Source of the DNA: Diogma glabrata
Lineage: Eukaryota > Arthropoda > Insecta > Diptera > Cylindrotomidae
Assembly (NCBI GenBank): GCA_963693315.1
Contig: OY856187.1
Location: forward strand, 46,642,485-46,706,484
Reading direction: 5' to 3'
Length of the DNA: 64,000 bases
Shown: in pieces, positions 26,032 through 41,000 of the stretch
Layout of the letters: every line of letters starts with the position of its first letter
Position numbering within the stretch: the stretch's first letter is position 1
The notes under the pieces: generated by a model
Seen by the model: only the letters and a program-made list of their open reading frames with translations
Told to the model about the DNA's origin: nothing
The model's database searches: none
Translations under genes and position numbers: made by a program

Positions 26032-29000
26032 CTTAAACAAAAATAAAATATGTAATTCAGTTAATTTGAAAGAAACAAAAAAAATACCTCAATATGATAC
26101 AATAACTCATTCCCATTCTGTGTTAATTGTAAAACATTTCCATTTCCGTCATCATCACTATTTGTCGGTTTATTTGAAACAGTTATGATCATGGCATCAC
26201 TACCATCAGTATTTACAAAATTATTCAAAATTGTTCCATTTGTGCTTTTTATGCCCAATTCACTTATAAAAGTTCGAGATGATAGTATTTCGTCTTCTTC
26301 ATTTACACTATCATTTATTATTTTTATTTGTGATAAATCTCTGTCGTTTTGGATTTGTTGCATCTCGTTTTCTTCAGAAGACGTTTTTTGATATGTTAAG
26401 TAGACAATATGTTGTTTATTTTTTTCATCATCCGGATCTTCATCTTCAAAGTTCATATTCACATTTGTATCCTTTTGTTGTTTAAGCATCCTCAATCTTG
26501 CACCTTTCTCTTTAGAATCGATGCACTTGCCAGAAAATCTGAATACACAATTATTCTAAAATAATTAAAAAAATTGCAAAATAAATCAATTTTATTAAAG
26601 AAACAAAACTATTTACCACTTTATGTTTCTTTAAGTTTGAACAATCTGCAAATTTCTTTCCACAGTAAACACACGGATATGGCTTTTCTCCAGTGTGAAA
26701 TCTAATGTGCTTTTTCAATCCCCAGTTATCTGCAAATCCCCGTGTACAAATGCTGTAACGATTGAAAATTTATGAAGTTTATAAACTAAACTTTATGATT
26801 TTTGAAATATTTTTTAAACGGTTGTTGTTCTACAGTAAGAATGATCCTGGCAGAACGTATCAGTTGTATCTAAAGAAAGCATTTGATATTAAGTCACTTT
26901 TTTGTTAACCTGTAGAATTTTTGAACGTAGTCATAGATATACGAGAGATAAAACGGCAAAACTTGCAAAATTTTTAAGGGTTTGGATTGGTATCAACAAT
27001 ATCTAGCAGTATACAATAATATCTACAGTAAACGAACGAATGTCGAATTGAAGGTTTAAGTCAAATCCCACCAGAAACGCTGCTGTATCGTTTTGGCATT
27101 GAAGATGACAATTAATTGGCATATGATGAAGTCATGCGTAGCTTTAAAACACCTCAACGAAATGCTAAAGCTAGGAACTGCTGTGTGATATAGATAGCTA
27201 AAAATAAACGATGAAGCAATTCGTAACTTTGGCGACCAGTGGCGACGAACTGAAATAATTTAATGAGTATGATCAATTTTTGATATTTCTCTGTGTTGAT
27301 AGCTAAATATGTATATCTGCTAGATGATCAGCAGTCATAAAGACGGAACGTTTATTTAGCAAAAAATTTATTCTGATGTAAATTAATAAGCTTCACAATA
27401 TTTATTTCTTAAATGTTCTGATACTGTTCACAATTTTTATTTATAAAAATGAATTAAATAATGTGAATTAGATTTTTACACATGGAAAAAACTGAGTTTG
27501 AATTTAATATAAAATATCCTCGTGTGTACAATTGGACGACCGATGTAAAAGAGATATAATTATTAGGAAAATTAAATTTAAATTTAATACGGCAACCGAA
27601 AACCGGAATGGTGAAATCAATGATGTTAATTTAGTACTAATGTAGCATTAATGAGGCTTGAACAAAGTTGTTTGGAGAATACTAACCGAACGAATGTGAA
27701 AAGGTTGTTGTAGATGGATTATTTTGGATCGCTACGGTTTGTGACCGTGAATAATAATGATCCGCCACATGACTCCCCCGCGAGTGTGATTTAAAAAGGA
27801 AAAGCAAGACCTATTGAGCAATGCGGACTATTTTTCGTGGTTTGATTTCTAAATTCTGTTCGGGTGCGGATAGGATCCCGTGTGCTGGTTTCAACCAGTC
27901 AATTGAAACGTTATGATTTTTACCTTTGATATGATGAAGTGTTTGCGGAGTCGACGTAGTACTTTGTAAGCAGCCTTGTATGGAGGTGATAATCTTATGC
28001 GCACCTTATCACAATTAACGACGTATTCGCAGTTGGGGAATGTTTTAGGGATAAATAAATCGTTTTCTTTTGTAGTACGTACAGCGTGGTAGTGTTGGAA
28101 TAGGTTTAACAAAGTATTGCGCAGCTGATCGATAACTGTGTCTGTAGTTGGCAAAGGTGAAGCAGGATTTTTCATGGAGAACTCACCGGGTAGCTGCATG
28201 GTTTGTCCATAAGCCATTTCACCGTTGCCCGAATTCCGAGAAGTAATTGGTGATGTAGACATATTGGTCATACAGTAAGATTCGGGACCGCGGGTGAAAC
28301 GACCGACACAGGTAAGTAAGTAACGAAATCAGTTTAAAGGTGACAGTGGTCCTACTATATCTAAGTGAATGTGTTCAAATCGACCGGGTGGAAATTGTCC
28401 GTGAGGTGATTTGGTGTGACGTTGAACTTTGGAACGTTGACAGAATAAACAAGAGTTCGCCCACTGGGTTACGTCCTTGTTTATACTAGGCCAAAAGGAC
28501 CGATCTGTGATAAATTTACGCGAAGCACGGACACCAGGATGAGACTGGTTGGGTAAGGTTTTGAAACTTGTTCGACGTAGTGCTTCTGCGATGCAGGGGT
28601 CATTGTCCCAGTGGATGTTTTGCAGTTGATTTCTAGCCAAGGTAATTTGAAAAGCTCTAGTTTCATGTGGCAACTAGTGTGACGTCTGGGACCAGAAATT
28701 AAATTCTGAAGTGTCACGTCTGTTTTTTGTGCTTGCTGTGTAAATAATGAAATCTTGACCTTCGACAAAATACCTGAAGTATTGGATTGCTGGGTAAATT
28801 GCTAGTAAGTCCCTGTCGAATGCGGAATATTTGCCTGTCTCCGAGAGTTTCTATGAAAAGAATCCCAGAAGCCATTAACACGTACTGTAAAACTGCTAAA
28901 TTACTACGCCGACCGCAGCGTTTGATGCATCAGTAGTGATGCTAAGCTTTGAGTCGCTTAGTGCACGACGGAGAAGTGTTGGGCCAATTCATTCTTGACG

Positions 29001-32000
29001 TGAATGGGTGCTTTGTCACATTCAGCAGACTAAGTAAAGTTCTTGGCTGTCTTAGGCATCCTGAGAAGAGAAGCCAGGTGTGAATAATTTGGAGACAAAG
29101 TTTCGGCGAGGTTTGGTATGAATCGGTGGTAGTAGTTTACCATACCGACAGAGCGTTGAATGGTTTTGATTGAATTTGAAGATGGCTATTCTCTATTTGC
29201 CTTGATGCGTTCATCAGAGGGGAGAGTGCCACCAGGAGTGGGATATTGTGGAAAAATTTGGAACATAATTTATTCAAGTGAAGTTTGTGTTGTTCCTTGG
29301 ATTGGAGTCATTGGATGCAGAGGTTTAGATCTTGAAGTACTTCGTTTATGAATGGCCGAAACGTTTGAGCGACATTGGGAAGACCAAATGAAGTAGTGAT
29401 TGCTGTTTTGTTTGTAAACGTCCTCGGGTGCGACGGGAATGAGATGTTATGCTCTGACGAGATCGATTTTAGAGAATATTTTTGAGTCATGTAAATGCAT
29501 GGAGAAATTTTGAATGTGGGATATCGGATAACGATCAGGTGTTGTGACCGTGTTAAGTCTTCGAAGTCGTAATGTTTCTTCTTCACCATGTGGAGAACAC
29601 AAGATACTGAAGAAGACAATGATCTGATCACACCATGAGTTGGAATTCGTTGAATACTGCTTTGTGTCGAGTAGGATACAATTTGCGTGGTCATTTGCGT
29701 GGTTTGCGTGTTTGAGTAGATGTCGAAACCGTTGAAACATGGATTGACAGCTGAGTTGCAGAATCAACTAGTCGTTTGAGTTTAAGGTCAACAATAATAC
29801 AGGATTTAAATAAAAAATATGCGCCGTTAATCAGATGATTCACAGCAGCTATTGTGAAGGCATGCGTGAATGTTTGTTTGAGTCCGATATTGACTTGTAG
29901 CAATTGCGTACCATAAGTGGGGATGCTAGAACCATTAGCAGCTGATAAGACCAGATCAAATGACAATGTGGAATTTTGATTGTTTTCTTGAATAAAGAAA
30001 TAGAAACAGACAGATTTCGCCGGTGTCTGCAAGAGAAATGAGCTTATTGATTTTGTATTGGTTAGAGATTGTTAGAAGTTTCATGCTGGGTGAATGCCGT
30101 CTCGATCCAGTTATTTATTTTTTTTTATATTGAATTAGACTGTTCTCGATTTGAGTTTCCGAGTTGTCTCCATGTTGAGCGGGAGCGGTGTTGCACCACA
30201 GACCTCTGCGCAGATGGAATGACTTCGTAAATTTTAGCAGCTGTTTTGTGGCCGTAAATAATAATGATCAGCAACATATGCTTACGTTTTGCATCAAAAT
30301 CATCCTCAATAAGTTTTCAATTGTTAATCGATACTTTGTTCTCCAAACTCTCCATATTTCTCTACGCGAATGTGAGGAGTACTAGGGTTGTGATTGTAAT
30401 AAATTCATTTATATTGATTTAAACAAAGAAAAACTAAATCAAGAATTTAATAGACGGTACAAGCGCCTTAGTGACTCGTCATTAAATATCGCACCAAAAA
30501 CCAATTTCGCTATGGTGAAAAAGAAATCATTAGTTAGTGAGAGCAATGGTGCAACGTGTTGCTATTTTAGTCTAAAAACCAAAGGAATATGATATCAACC
30601 GACACCTAAGGAAATCAAAAACAGGAATGTCATAATACCAACAGTCCTAATTGAACTCCAAGATTAATTTGGGATATGACAAACCAGCTGTGAATTTTGA
30701 AACAAAGTTCAACTTAAAGATACTTTTACAAGGTTCCTTTGCGAAATCCACAGTTAACAAAATTTTGTTAAATATTTTCTGCTCAGATTCAGAAGCTTTC
30801 GACGAATTTGAGTACATACACAAAACTTCTACTAATTGTTTTACGGAAATCACCTGAATTAATTATCCGACAATATTGTCCACCTACACTGAAGCTTGGC
30901 ACAGGATAGCAGTGTTTTCTTTTGCTCAGCAGCGTCAAGTGACAGCCAAAGATTTCACTGAAAAATATCAAGAAACGATTTAAATTGTATCTTAGTCAGA
31001 TGAAATCGAAGGGTCGTCAAAACGGAAAAAAGAAGTATTGGTGTTCTGTAATTCGTGCGAGTTTCACTTCAGAAAGCGGTTTCCACATCATGATGATGGT
31101 TGTCTCATTTTCCATCAAAAGAATAGTTCTGGAAAATTTTATAGGGTATAAAAACCATTGCTGTGTGTATATGGTTCTATGGGATAACTTGTCTACTAAA
31201 ATTTGTTTACCACGGACTGACAGTTCAAGTAGTCAATAATCCGCATATCCGCAAAAACTATTTGGACAGCATATGATTCAGTGATATGATATTCAAGAAC
31301 ATTGGCAAAAGATGGAAAAATCTATGCCAGTTTAACGATTTACTGCAACAACACACCAATGCCACCTACCTATCAACTACGAACCACCAGATCTCAACAA
31401 CATAAAATGCAAGTGGTGTAGAAAAAGCAAAAACATTCGAAACAAAATGTAGAAGAAATTGATTCGGTTTGACATAGTCGGGCTCACGCCGATTTTATTT
31501 TATGATTACCACATATTTTATACTTCGTGAGGCGAGTCAGAAAACTTTTGTTCTGCCATTTTTCTTGATTCGGCCACTTTTTCGTTCGGCAAGCGTCGAA
31601 AGATGCCGATTGTCCGGGATCTTGTAAATTTGATACCACAATTTTTTTTTAACTATGGGAGGTGGAAATTTGTTTTAGAACACGAAGGTAGCCTTGTCCG
31701 ACAAAAATGTGTCTGTTATTGTCGAGTCCGACAATTGACATTTTGGCAAATTTGGGTTGTCGGACTCGGACAATAGCAGAAACTTTTGTCGGACAAGGTT
31801 ACCCTCGTGTTCTAAAACAAATTTCCACCCCCCATAGTTAAAACAAAATTGTGATAGCAAATTTACAAGATCGCGGGCAATCGGCATTTTCCGGAGACTG
31901 CAAAGTTTTCGGACTCGTCAAGGACAGGCGACTCATGAAGTATAAAATATGAGGTAATCATCAAATGAAATCGGCGTGGGCCCAGGGACTAACAGTGTCA

Positions 32001-35000
32001 GTAGCATTAACAATTGTCTATTTCCACTTGGTTATCGGACCATTACGAGTAACTCTTGTTAAATATCAGAAACTGCCCATGGGAAAATTTTCAAAATTTG
32101 TTTTCTACAATGCAAAACATTTTAGAAACGAGGAGACCACTGGCGACGAGATATTAAAATATCGGTTCTTATTAAGGTTTTTTATGTAGAGAATACCGTT
32201 CTGAGAAAAATGAAATTAATCAACATTAATTGATAACAGTAATATAAAATCAAGCGAAATGAGATTTCACTTCACGAAAACTTCTCCATTATCGTTCAAT
32301 AAGTCCAACTTTTCTGAAAAACGACATTTAATCTGACAATTTCTAATACATACTCTCCGACTGTAATAGGAAAAGTCTAGAAAACTTCTCAGAAAACCTC
32401 TCTATTTAGCGTAAATTTAAAACTACTTTTGTGAAAAAACGACATTTAATCCAACGCAACCCCATGTTTTCCAATTCAACTGCTCCTTTTCACCCAGAAA
32501 AGAAAAGTGGGCAAAACATTTTGGAAATTTTCTCATAATCTTTTTCCAAAAATTTTCATTTCAAAAACGATAAATATTGTATCTAATTAAAACAATAAAT
32601 AAAAATTTACTTACTGACATACATACGGTTTTTCACCATTATGCCGCCTCATATGGGTTTTATAAAATTCCAAATATAAAAACTTTTTTCCACAAATTTC
32701 ACAACAATACGGACGGTCACCTAAATGTTTTTTTATATGATTTTTGCATTGTGAACTCGTTGTGAACATTTTATCACAATATGTACACTTGAACGGTCGC
32801 TCACCCGTGTGTATTCTCATATGCTCTTGTAAATTACCATTTTGACTAAACGTCTTATTGCAAACGTTACACTTATATGGTTTCTCTCCACTATGTAAAC
32901 GTAAATGTGTTACCAAACTATTACGATGTGTAAAATGTTGCTCGCATATATCACATTTAAAATTTTTCTCTCCGCTATGTTTTATATAATGATTTTTTAA
33001 ATTAATTGGAGTTTTAAACTTTGCTGTACACATATGGCATTCATAAGGACGATCTTCTGAATGAACGCGTTGATGACGGTTTAATAGTAAACGATGGTTG
33101 AATGATTTATCACATTTGCTACAGATAAACTCTCGCTCTTTATTATGTTGTGATTCTTTATGATAAATCAAAGAACCGTAATGATTAAAAACTCTTAAAC
33201 AAATATCACATTGCATTTTACTATCACCATTGTTATTTATTTTGTTACTATCATTTTCATTTTCTTCTCCCTGTTTTTCATTTCCCTTAACCTTCTCGTT
33301 TTTAATAATGTGATCTTTATTGTTTGTCTTTATTGCTTCCAAATTGTCGTTTGTTTTATTGTTATTCTTAAACATTATGAATTCCTCTGCAGTTGAGCTA
33401 TCGATTGTAAATTCATTGTTGTCAATTTTATTTGAGTTATGATTAGTTTCGGTTACGTTGGGAGAATTTGTAGTTAAATCATCATTGTTGGAATCGGCTG
33501 GTTCTGAAGAGAGGTTCATGCTTGCAATTTGGTTTGAATATTTTTCTTCGTTATAATCAGGTTCCTACGAATATATTTTGTTTTAAATTCACATATATTT
33601 CTAGATAATGTTTAACTTACATTTAAGCTTTCAACAAGTCCTTCACCTTGGTGTGTGGTATCTAGTTGATGATCAGATAACGCTTTACGATCGGCATACT
33701 GTTCCAGACATTCAGTACATTCGAATCGAACGTTTTGATGTGATAATCTGTGTGCCATAAACTTTAACTCTTGGAAAAACTCCTTATTACAAATATCACA
33801 AATAAATTTTGTTTTTCCTTTTCGATTATGTTCTGTTAACAAAAAACATTAGTTTTAACATTTGTTTGAATAAATTTAAAAACTACATACTCTTTTTACC
33901 CCGTTTCGGAGATTTTACAAGTACTAAATCTCCCATATTAGTTCCATCGGTTTTTCGTAAATGTCCTATTATTTCATTTCGCTCAGGATTGTTCATATCA
34001 TCAATATGAAATTCATCTGTATCCGATCCTTCTACTTTATCTATCACGCCTTTTTCAACGTATATTCTTTCTAGTTCTTTCCCTTGTACAGCCTCTTGAT
34101 AGCGAGATGGTATTTTAATGCGTCGTTTTTTACGCAGACCATTTTCATTTGTATCATCGATTTCATTAATTTCAAGATTCGGTTCACATTTAATTGAGTC
34201 GATATTTTTTTGTATTTCTTCTTGTTCTAATCTTTGAGCTTCCAATACTTCTGGAGGAGGCTTCGGTGGTCGTCCTCGTTTTCGACGTGGTTTATCTAAG
34301 CCATCGATTTTCACCGAAAGTTCATGTTCAGATGAGTATAACGGTTGATCTGCGGCTAAAATAGTTTATTAGGTTATTTAATTACAAAAAATAGTAGTCA
34401 ACAAAGCAAAGCATAATTCTTTTTTCATTTTCTTAGCAAAAAGTGGGAAGTATTGTGTGAAAGGTATAAACTATGTGTATACAATATGTATCACTTAAAA
34501 AAAAAGATCTAAATCTAAACAGCAGAGTCCGGCACTGATAAAAAGTTTGATTTATATGTAGTTTGGACAAAGACGTTTTTTGCATTATGACTGCGTCATA
34601 TCGCGACTGTTTGCACTAAGCTATCGACGGGTAAAAACTAAAAAGAGATGAATGGGTGAATATGTTTGAGGTATGATGTATTCGATTTCAACTGAGCATT
34701 GTAGGTAACGAAATTCATAGAAAAACAACGAGATCAAAAACCATGGGTAGTTGGACCGTTGATAATATATCATTACATATATGTTACTCTTTGTGACAAT
34801 AGATCATAGTGTTACGTTTTTCCAACCTTACTTCGAATTGGCCTTACTCTCAATTCGATAAACGTAATTCCCAATCTCTCCCTGAGTTCGATCACTGATT
34901 AGTAAGCACAAACACCAGGTTTTATTAAGTATTCAATACCTTAACTGTTTCACAACAACAGGAAAACAATACAGCAAACAATATTCCTAACTAGAATATT

Positions 35001-38000
35001 CTTTCAACAGCTCCAGAAACTCCAACGGTTTATTGTAGAAATTTCCAGTAATAACAACGTTAAAATAATACACAAAATATTTCTATTCAATAACACTTAT
35101 AACTTTATTACACTTATAACTTTACACAAAATCTAATTTAAAGATCACTTTTATAATTTTTAACTTCACAATCGCAGGTTTAAAATAACACTAATTTTAC
35201 ATTTAATTTCACTTTACTGTCGCAGGTCTAAAATAAAACTAATTCAAAACTACAAGAGGTAATTTTCTTATATACCTTCTGCAATACTTCTAGATAATTC
35301 GACATCACTTTCCAGAAACCTTGAGAAAATATTAGAATATTCGATTATTTTACGTTATGTTGATTTGATTCATAAAATCGTTTATGTTGACCCTATTTCT
35401 AAGAAGAGACAACAACAACAATATTCATTTCATTAATTTGTCTGTTGTGTTTTGTTGATTTTATTTTCCTGGAAGTGACCGTAATCGTCTAGATTTTTCT
35501 GAATCGTAACAATAGGTATTGTTTAGTCAGTATTTCATTATGTTCATGGACTAGCAACATTTTACCTTACTCAAGCAGGTAGATCTTATAAGATATTAAA
35601 TGCCATCCAGAGCTTCGTTTTATGCAATTTGTAACTTTTTTCAACGGGCATTTTAATTGAATTTTATATTGTGATAATTGTATTTTATTTTTACGCCATA
35701 AACTTAGCTGTCAATTTAGCTCGAAATCAAAGGGAGGAAGGAGACCAACTTTTTGTGTCACTTTTTTGACAATAATTCAAAAACTATGCATTGCAAAATT
35801 CTAAAAAAATGGCAATGTTTCTAAAATCAAGGGCTATTTCAAATGACACCCCACTTGACCTGGTTTTAAAATATATTTTTACCCTTTCTCATTCCCACTC
35901 CTTTAATAAATATAGTTATAAGTATTTGCCAATTTTCTATATTTTTCATTAAAAACCTACTCATTTTTCTATCATTCCAAATATATTTTAAGATTTTCGA
36001 TGAAGTAGGGTCGGAGTTAATCGGGGCAATAAAACTTAGAGAAAATTCATTTTCATTTTTCATTTTTCAAAATTATACAAAAAACGGTGAGGTGTAAAAT
36101 TCCAAAATACATTTTTAAGGAATACTGAAATGAAGCCCTTTCATATGATACCCTACTCGTCTCGATAAAAAAATGTATGTTCTCAAAGGCTTTACATCGT
36201 ACCTCTGTAAAACAAACGAACACAAGTTTATTTATTTTTTAACCCGCCATCTTATGTGAATAGGTTAGTTTTATAAGCACCTCAAATTTTTGGTTCATCG
36301 GATCAATGGTTCACGAGATAATCGAAATAATGCGAAAAACACGTTGTACTCTCACCAATAGTGTTCCGTATAAAAAAAGGAACCCTAATAGTATATTAAG
36401 AAACTAGTTTCATAATCGACGATTTTATCGCACGCAATCTGTTTAGAAAACGACCCGCGCAGTGGGGAGTTTTCTAAAGGATAAGTGCGATAAAACGTCT
36501 TATGAAACGAGTTTTTTATACTATTTTTTCTATTTTGCATTTTTTGTCATGAAATTTTAAAAAATGTGTATTTTATTAAAAAATAGTCAATTTGAAATTT
36601 TGTTATTATTACTAATTATTTTAATTAATTAAAATATTTATCACTAATTTAGTAATACTTATTAATTTTATTTACATAATTATTCGTTTTAATGTTCACT
36701 GACGTTTGTATGACCAATGTGACCAACCTTGAAAGACAAAACTTTGCGTATCGTAATGAAGGCCATTTCGATACGCATTTGGGTATCGAAATGACTTTAT
36801 TTTAGACGCAAAATAGAAAAAAATGCTTTTCGAAGTTTATGAATAATAAAACCGATGAAAATCTTAAACGGTATCGTATAGAGAGAAATTTATGTATAAA
36901 ACTAATAGATACGGAAAAAAATCTATTTAATAAGAAAAAAGCTACCAAATTTGCTGAGCATCCAACTGGCTCGCGTAATTTCTTTAAAGCCACTAACGCT
37001 ATCCAGAGTAATTTTTGTAAGTCTTCTCTACCCCCTCTTATTGAAAGAGAAATGCCTATGATTGTCCCAAAAGAAAAAGCTAATCTGTTGAGTAATTATT
37101 TCTCTGAACTCTACACTAGAAGAACCCAATTTTCAACCTAGACCAATTCCCAGAGTATCTTATAAAATGGGGCGCATTATTTTTCGTAGAAAAGTAATTC
37201 GGAAAATGCTTCTAAAAGTAAATAATAATAAGGCATCCGGCCCTGATCGTATACCTCCAATCATTCTTAAAACATATGCTAAGGAGTTAGCACCGATCCT
37301 GACTAAAATCTTTTGTCATATAAAAAAGGAATTTTCATCGAATCTTGGAAAATTGCTAGCGTTCAGCCTGTTCCAAAGAAAGGTAATAAAACTGATTCTT
37401 TAAATTACAGAACCATATCAGTTTTGTCCATTGTTGCTAAAGCTTTTGAAAAATATGTTAATTTTAATATTATGAGCTTCTCGGAATCATCAAAAATTCT
37501 GAACATAAGACAATACGGTTTTCGTAAGGGAAGAGCAACAGGAGATCTACAGGCATTTGTAACTCATGTCTGGAGCAAGTCGCTTGATAACCATGGCGAA
37601 ACTTTTGGCGTTGCTCTTGATATTTCAAGGCATTTGACAAGATATGGTATAACAATCTTATATGCAAATTGAGATGCAATGGGTAAGACGAGCAACATAT
37701 TTTTTGGGTACAAAGCTTTATTACTGATCGAAAATTTCAGGTCAATATTCACCGTGTCTCATCGGATGTATTTTCTACTAATGCTGGAGTTCCTCAGGGT
37801 TCCGGTCTTTCGTCAACTCTTTTTCTCATCTATATTAATGACTTGTAGGAGTCAACAATTCATCCAATCCATAGTTTTGCTGATGATAGCACACTCAATG
37901 CATCTCATGAAATACACTAATTCCGCATTCACCGAATGCGCTTACTGACACTAGATCAAATGTGAGTCTTTAAACAATGCTCTGAAAACAATTTTTGATT

Positions 38001-41000
38001 GGGGTGTTTCTAATAGTGTTGAATTTAACACGAGCAAAACACAAACTTGTCATTTTACTAGGTTATCAACACCCAATCCGTTTCCATTACAGTTTGATTC
38101 AATAGATTTAGTGGATAAGGAATCTATTAGACTTTTAGGAGTTGAAATTGAAAACAATTTGAAGTGGAATTCTCATATTTTTAATCTAGCTAAAAATGCT
38201 GTTCAAAAATTGGGTTTTTTGCGTCGATGTCGTAAATTTTTCGATAGCAAACAGCTTCTTTTAGTATACAAGTCTTTTATACGTCCCTGCATGGAATATT
38301 GTTCTTACATTTGGGGTAGAGCGTGGAGCTTACTTAAGTAGTTGGAAATGTCTGGATTCTGTACAGCGGAGAGCTATTAAGTTGATTGGGAATTCAAATC
38401 TTACAGTTACTAATGAACTTGATTCCTTGCAACATAGACGAAATGTCGCTGATCTGAAGATTTTTTACAAGTACATTATGGATGAACGGGCATCCGCGGA
38501 AATTAAATCGATTTTACCTGAGTCTGCAAACCCTGCGCGCAACACTAGAGCAGCCGTAGCAGCTCATCCTTTTACGGTTCAAATAACAAGGTGTCGATCT
38601 GTCGCTTTCCAACGTGATTTTTTCAACCGCGTGTCTCATCTCTGGAATGCCTTACTTGCATGGGCATTCCCTGACAATTTTAATCCCCAAAATTTTAAAA
38701 CCATCAATAAATTTCTTAAAGAAACTTGATTTATATACCCAAACCCTAGTTAGCATGGTAGCTTCGGATATTCAGAGACGTTAATTTGTAATCCGTTATA
38801 ATTAACACTAAACATGCTTAACTTTGAATAAAAAAAAATAAATAAGTAAAAATCGTTAAGTTAGCAACATTTTCTATATTTTTAAGTTCCTTGGACCTGT
38901 TGGTCGTTAATTTACCTTTGTCTCCAACGCTTTTCCTCATGTATATGAATGACTTGATAAATTCAATTGTTCACTGTTCAAGTGTGCATCATCAGCAAAA
39001 CTATAGATGAGAGTTTTGCTGACGATGCACACTTCATATGTCCCATGAAACACCAAACCTATATTCACTGCAAACACTAAACCAAGTTTAGTAGATTCTT
39101 TAAATTGATTGTTCCTAGGGCGAATGTTAGCTACTAGGCGGGACTGTAAGCGATGGATAGTGGATAACGCTGTCAGGGCAGCCCCCAAAATAATCAATAA
39201 AAGACTCCGAACACTCCTCTACTATTCTCCCTCTAAACCAATTTGTTCCACACCATTCTCCTTTTACATTGGGCTAGAATCTAGATCATGGTGTAACACG
39301 TACCGTGCTTAGTGTATCCGGATACCTCGGGACCTCCGGAATAACCTAGTCTCGTTGGAATAAGCGGATAGTCTGTGCAGATGGATATTTTTTCGCCGTA
39401 ATTTGTGGGAACAAAATAAAAACAAGAAAAAACTTTAGGATGTCCGAAGTAGCAGCGATGAAAACGGTTTGTAGTAGCTTAACACTTGCTCCAAATTCAA
39501 TGGTCCTGAATCATATTCCTGATCCAAGTAGAGTCTCTAAGGTTAAAGCGACTGAAGTCACAATTGTCAGCAACCCGGCTGATTCGAAACCATCGGGAAA
39601 GAATTTTGTTAGTGCTACATCGAAAAAATCTTTCGTTGAGCGTAAAAATGCGATAAAAATAATCGAATTGACTAAGTTCATTCCTATAGTGCTACGGTCA
39701 AAGAAACAACAAATCCCTCTGATAAAGCTGAGGTCTATATCAATCGCAAAGAACATTGTCTCTAGTAAGAGCCAAAGATCGCAGGATGAGTTAGTGAAAC
39801 TGGGCAAAGAGGTAGTAATATACTAAAAGCTAACTTGATAGTGGCGGTTATAGATAGTAAGGACGAGAAACGGGTACACAACTTATGAATAAAAGGGCAA
39901 CCAATTTCCGCTCAAACCTCAAGTTGAACCCTGGTCCATCACTCAAACGTAGGGTTGTAGAATGGCACCAGAGGGGTTACAAGTTGATAGCACGTGGGGG
40001 CCAACAGTCACGCCTGCTATACAGAATGGGCATAAGCTCGGATCGGAAGGCCATGGCACCTCTCTGAAGACGGTCGAATGAGATCAAATTCCTAGCAGAT
40101 TCAGAGTTCGAAAGAAAATTTCGGCCGAACCTTCCTTAAAATTATTCGTCTGAGTTAACTTTGTTTTTAACAAGTCTAGTCCACCTGGCCATCTCTAATG
40201 CAGAGATCTACTACGGATTCCGGACCATACATCTAAACATTTACGGTGAGTTTACAACCCAAAATTCTGCTACAGCAGCTGAACCTTCGTCACCGGGTCT
40301 CTTGAGGAAGCTTGCTCAGAAACGGAGAGGACGTGTCTGGCGCAACCGTATACCAGTTAGTACAGTAACTGTGCTGCAGTAAAGTGCTGCCTTGGCAGTC
40401 ACGCAGCCGAAGACTCTATGAGTTACCTGCACATGGATGACTTAGGGATGTCATCCGAATCTGGTGGATATTGGGACACTACTGTGGTGGAAGGCGAAAT
40501 TAATGCGTTGTAATACGTTCAAAAGGCTACCAAAAAAATTCATCAGTCCAAAACCGGTTTGACGGAACTTCTAACCCGTCTATCAATCACGGGTGATGAC
40601 ATCGTTCTGACACAGGAAACATAGTTAAGGATTCAGGATCCATGGTTAAGAACTCAAAATCCGGACTCAGAATTTCCAATTATAAACTCTATGGATAGAT
40701 ACAATGGTACGGTAAGAGCTTGTATTTAAGCTAAAAATAACGAAGATTTTCTTATTACCCAGCTGTAGTGACAACAATATGGTCACCTCTGCGTGAAGAT
40801 CAACCAAAACTCACTTTGGTTAGTCTCTTCGTATATGGTGTGATTGCCAGAACCACTCCCTACGAAACTTCTGGTTGCTGTTGTGACGGAAGTCCTGAAA
40901 ATATTTAGTTATTACATAACCCGTTAATAAACATGTTTCGAAGAACAAAAAGAACGGTTTGCGAATGCTATAGGAAAGTTTTTAAGCCAAAAATCGATCA

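Noticed and set aside
30880..31440. Possible piggyBac-type transposase remnant
   Set aside because: Only a short [13 protein letters not shown] segment and loose resemblance; not enough to name a family.
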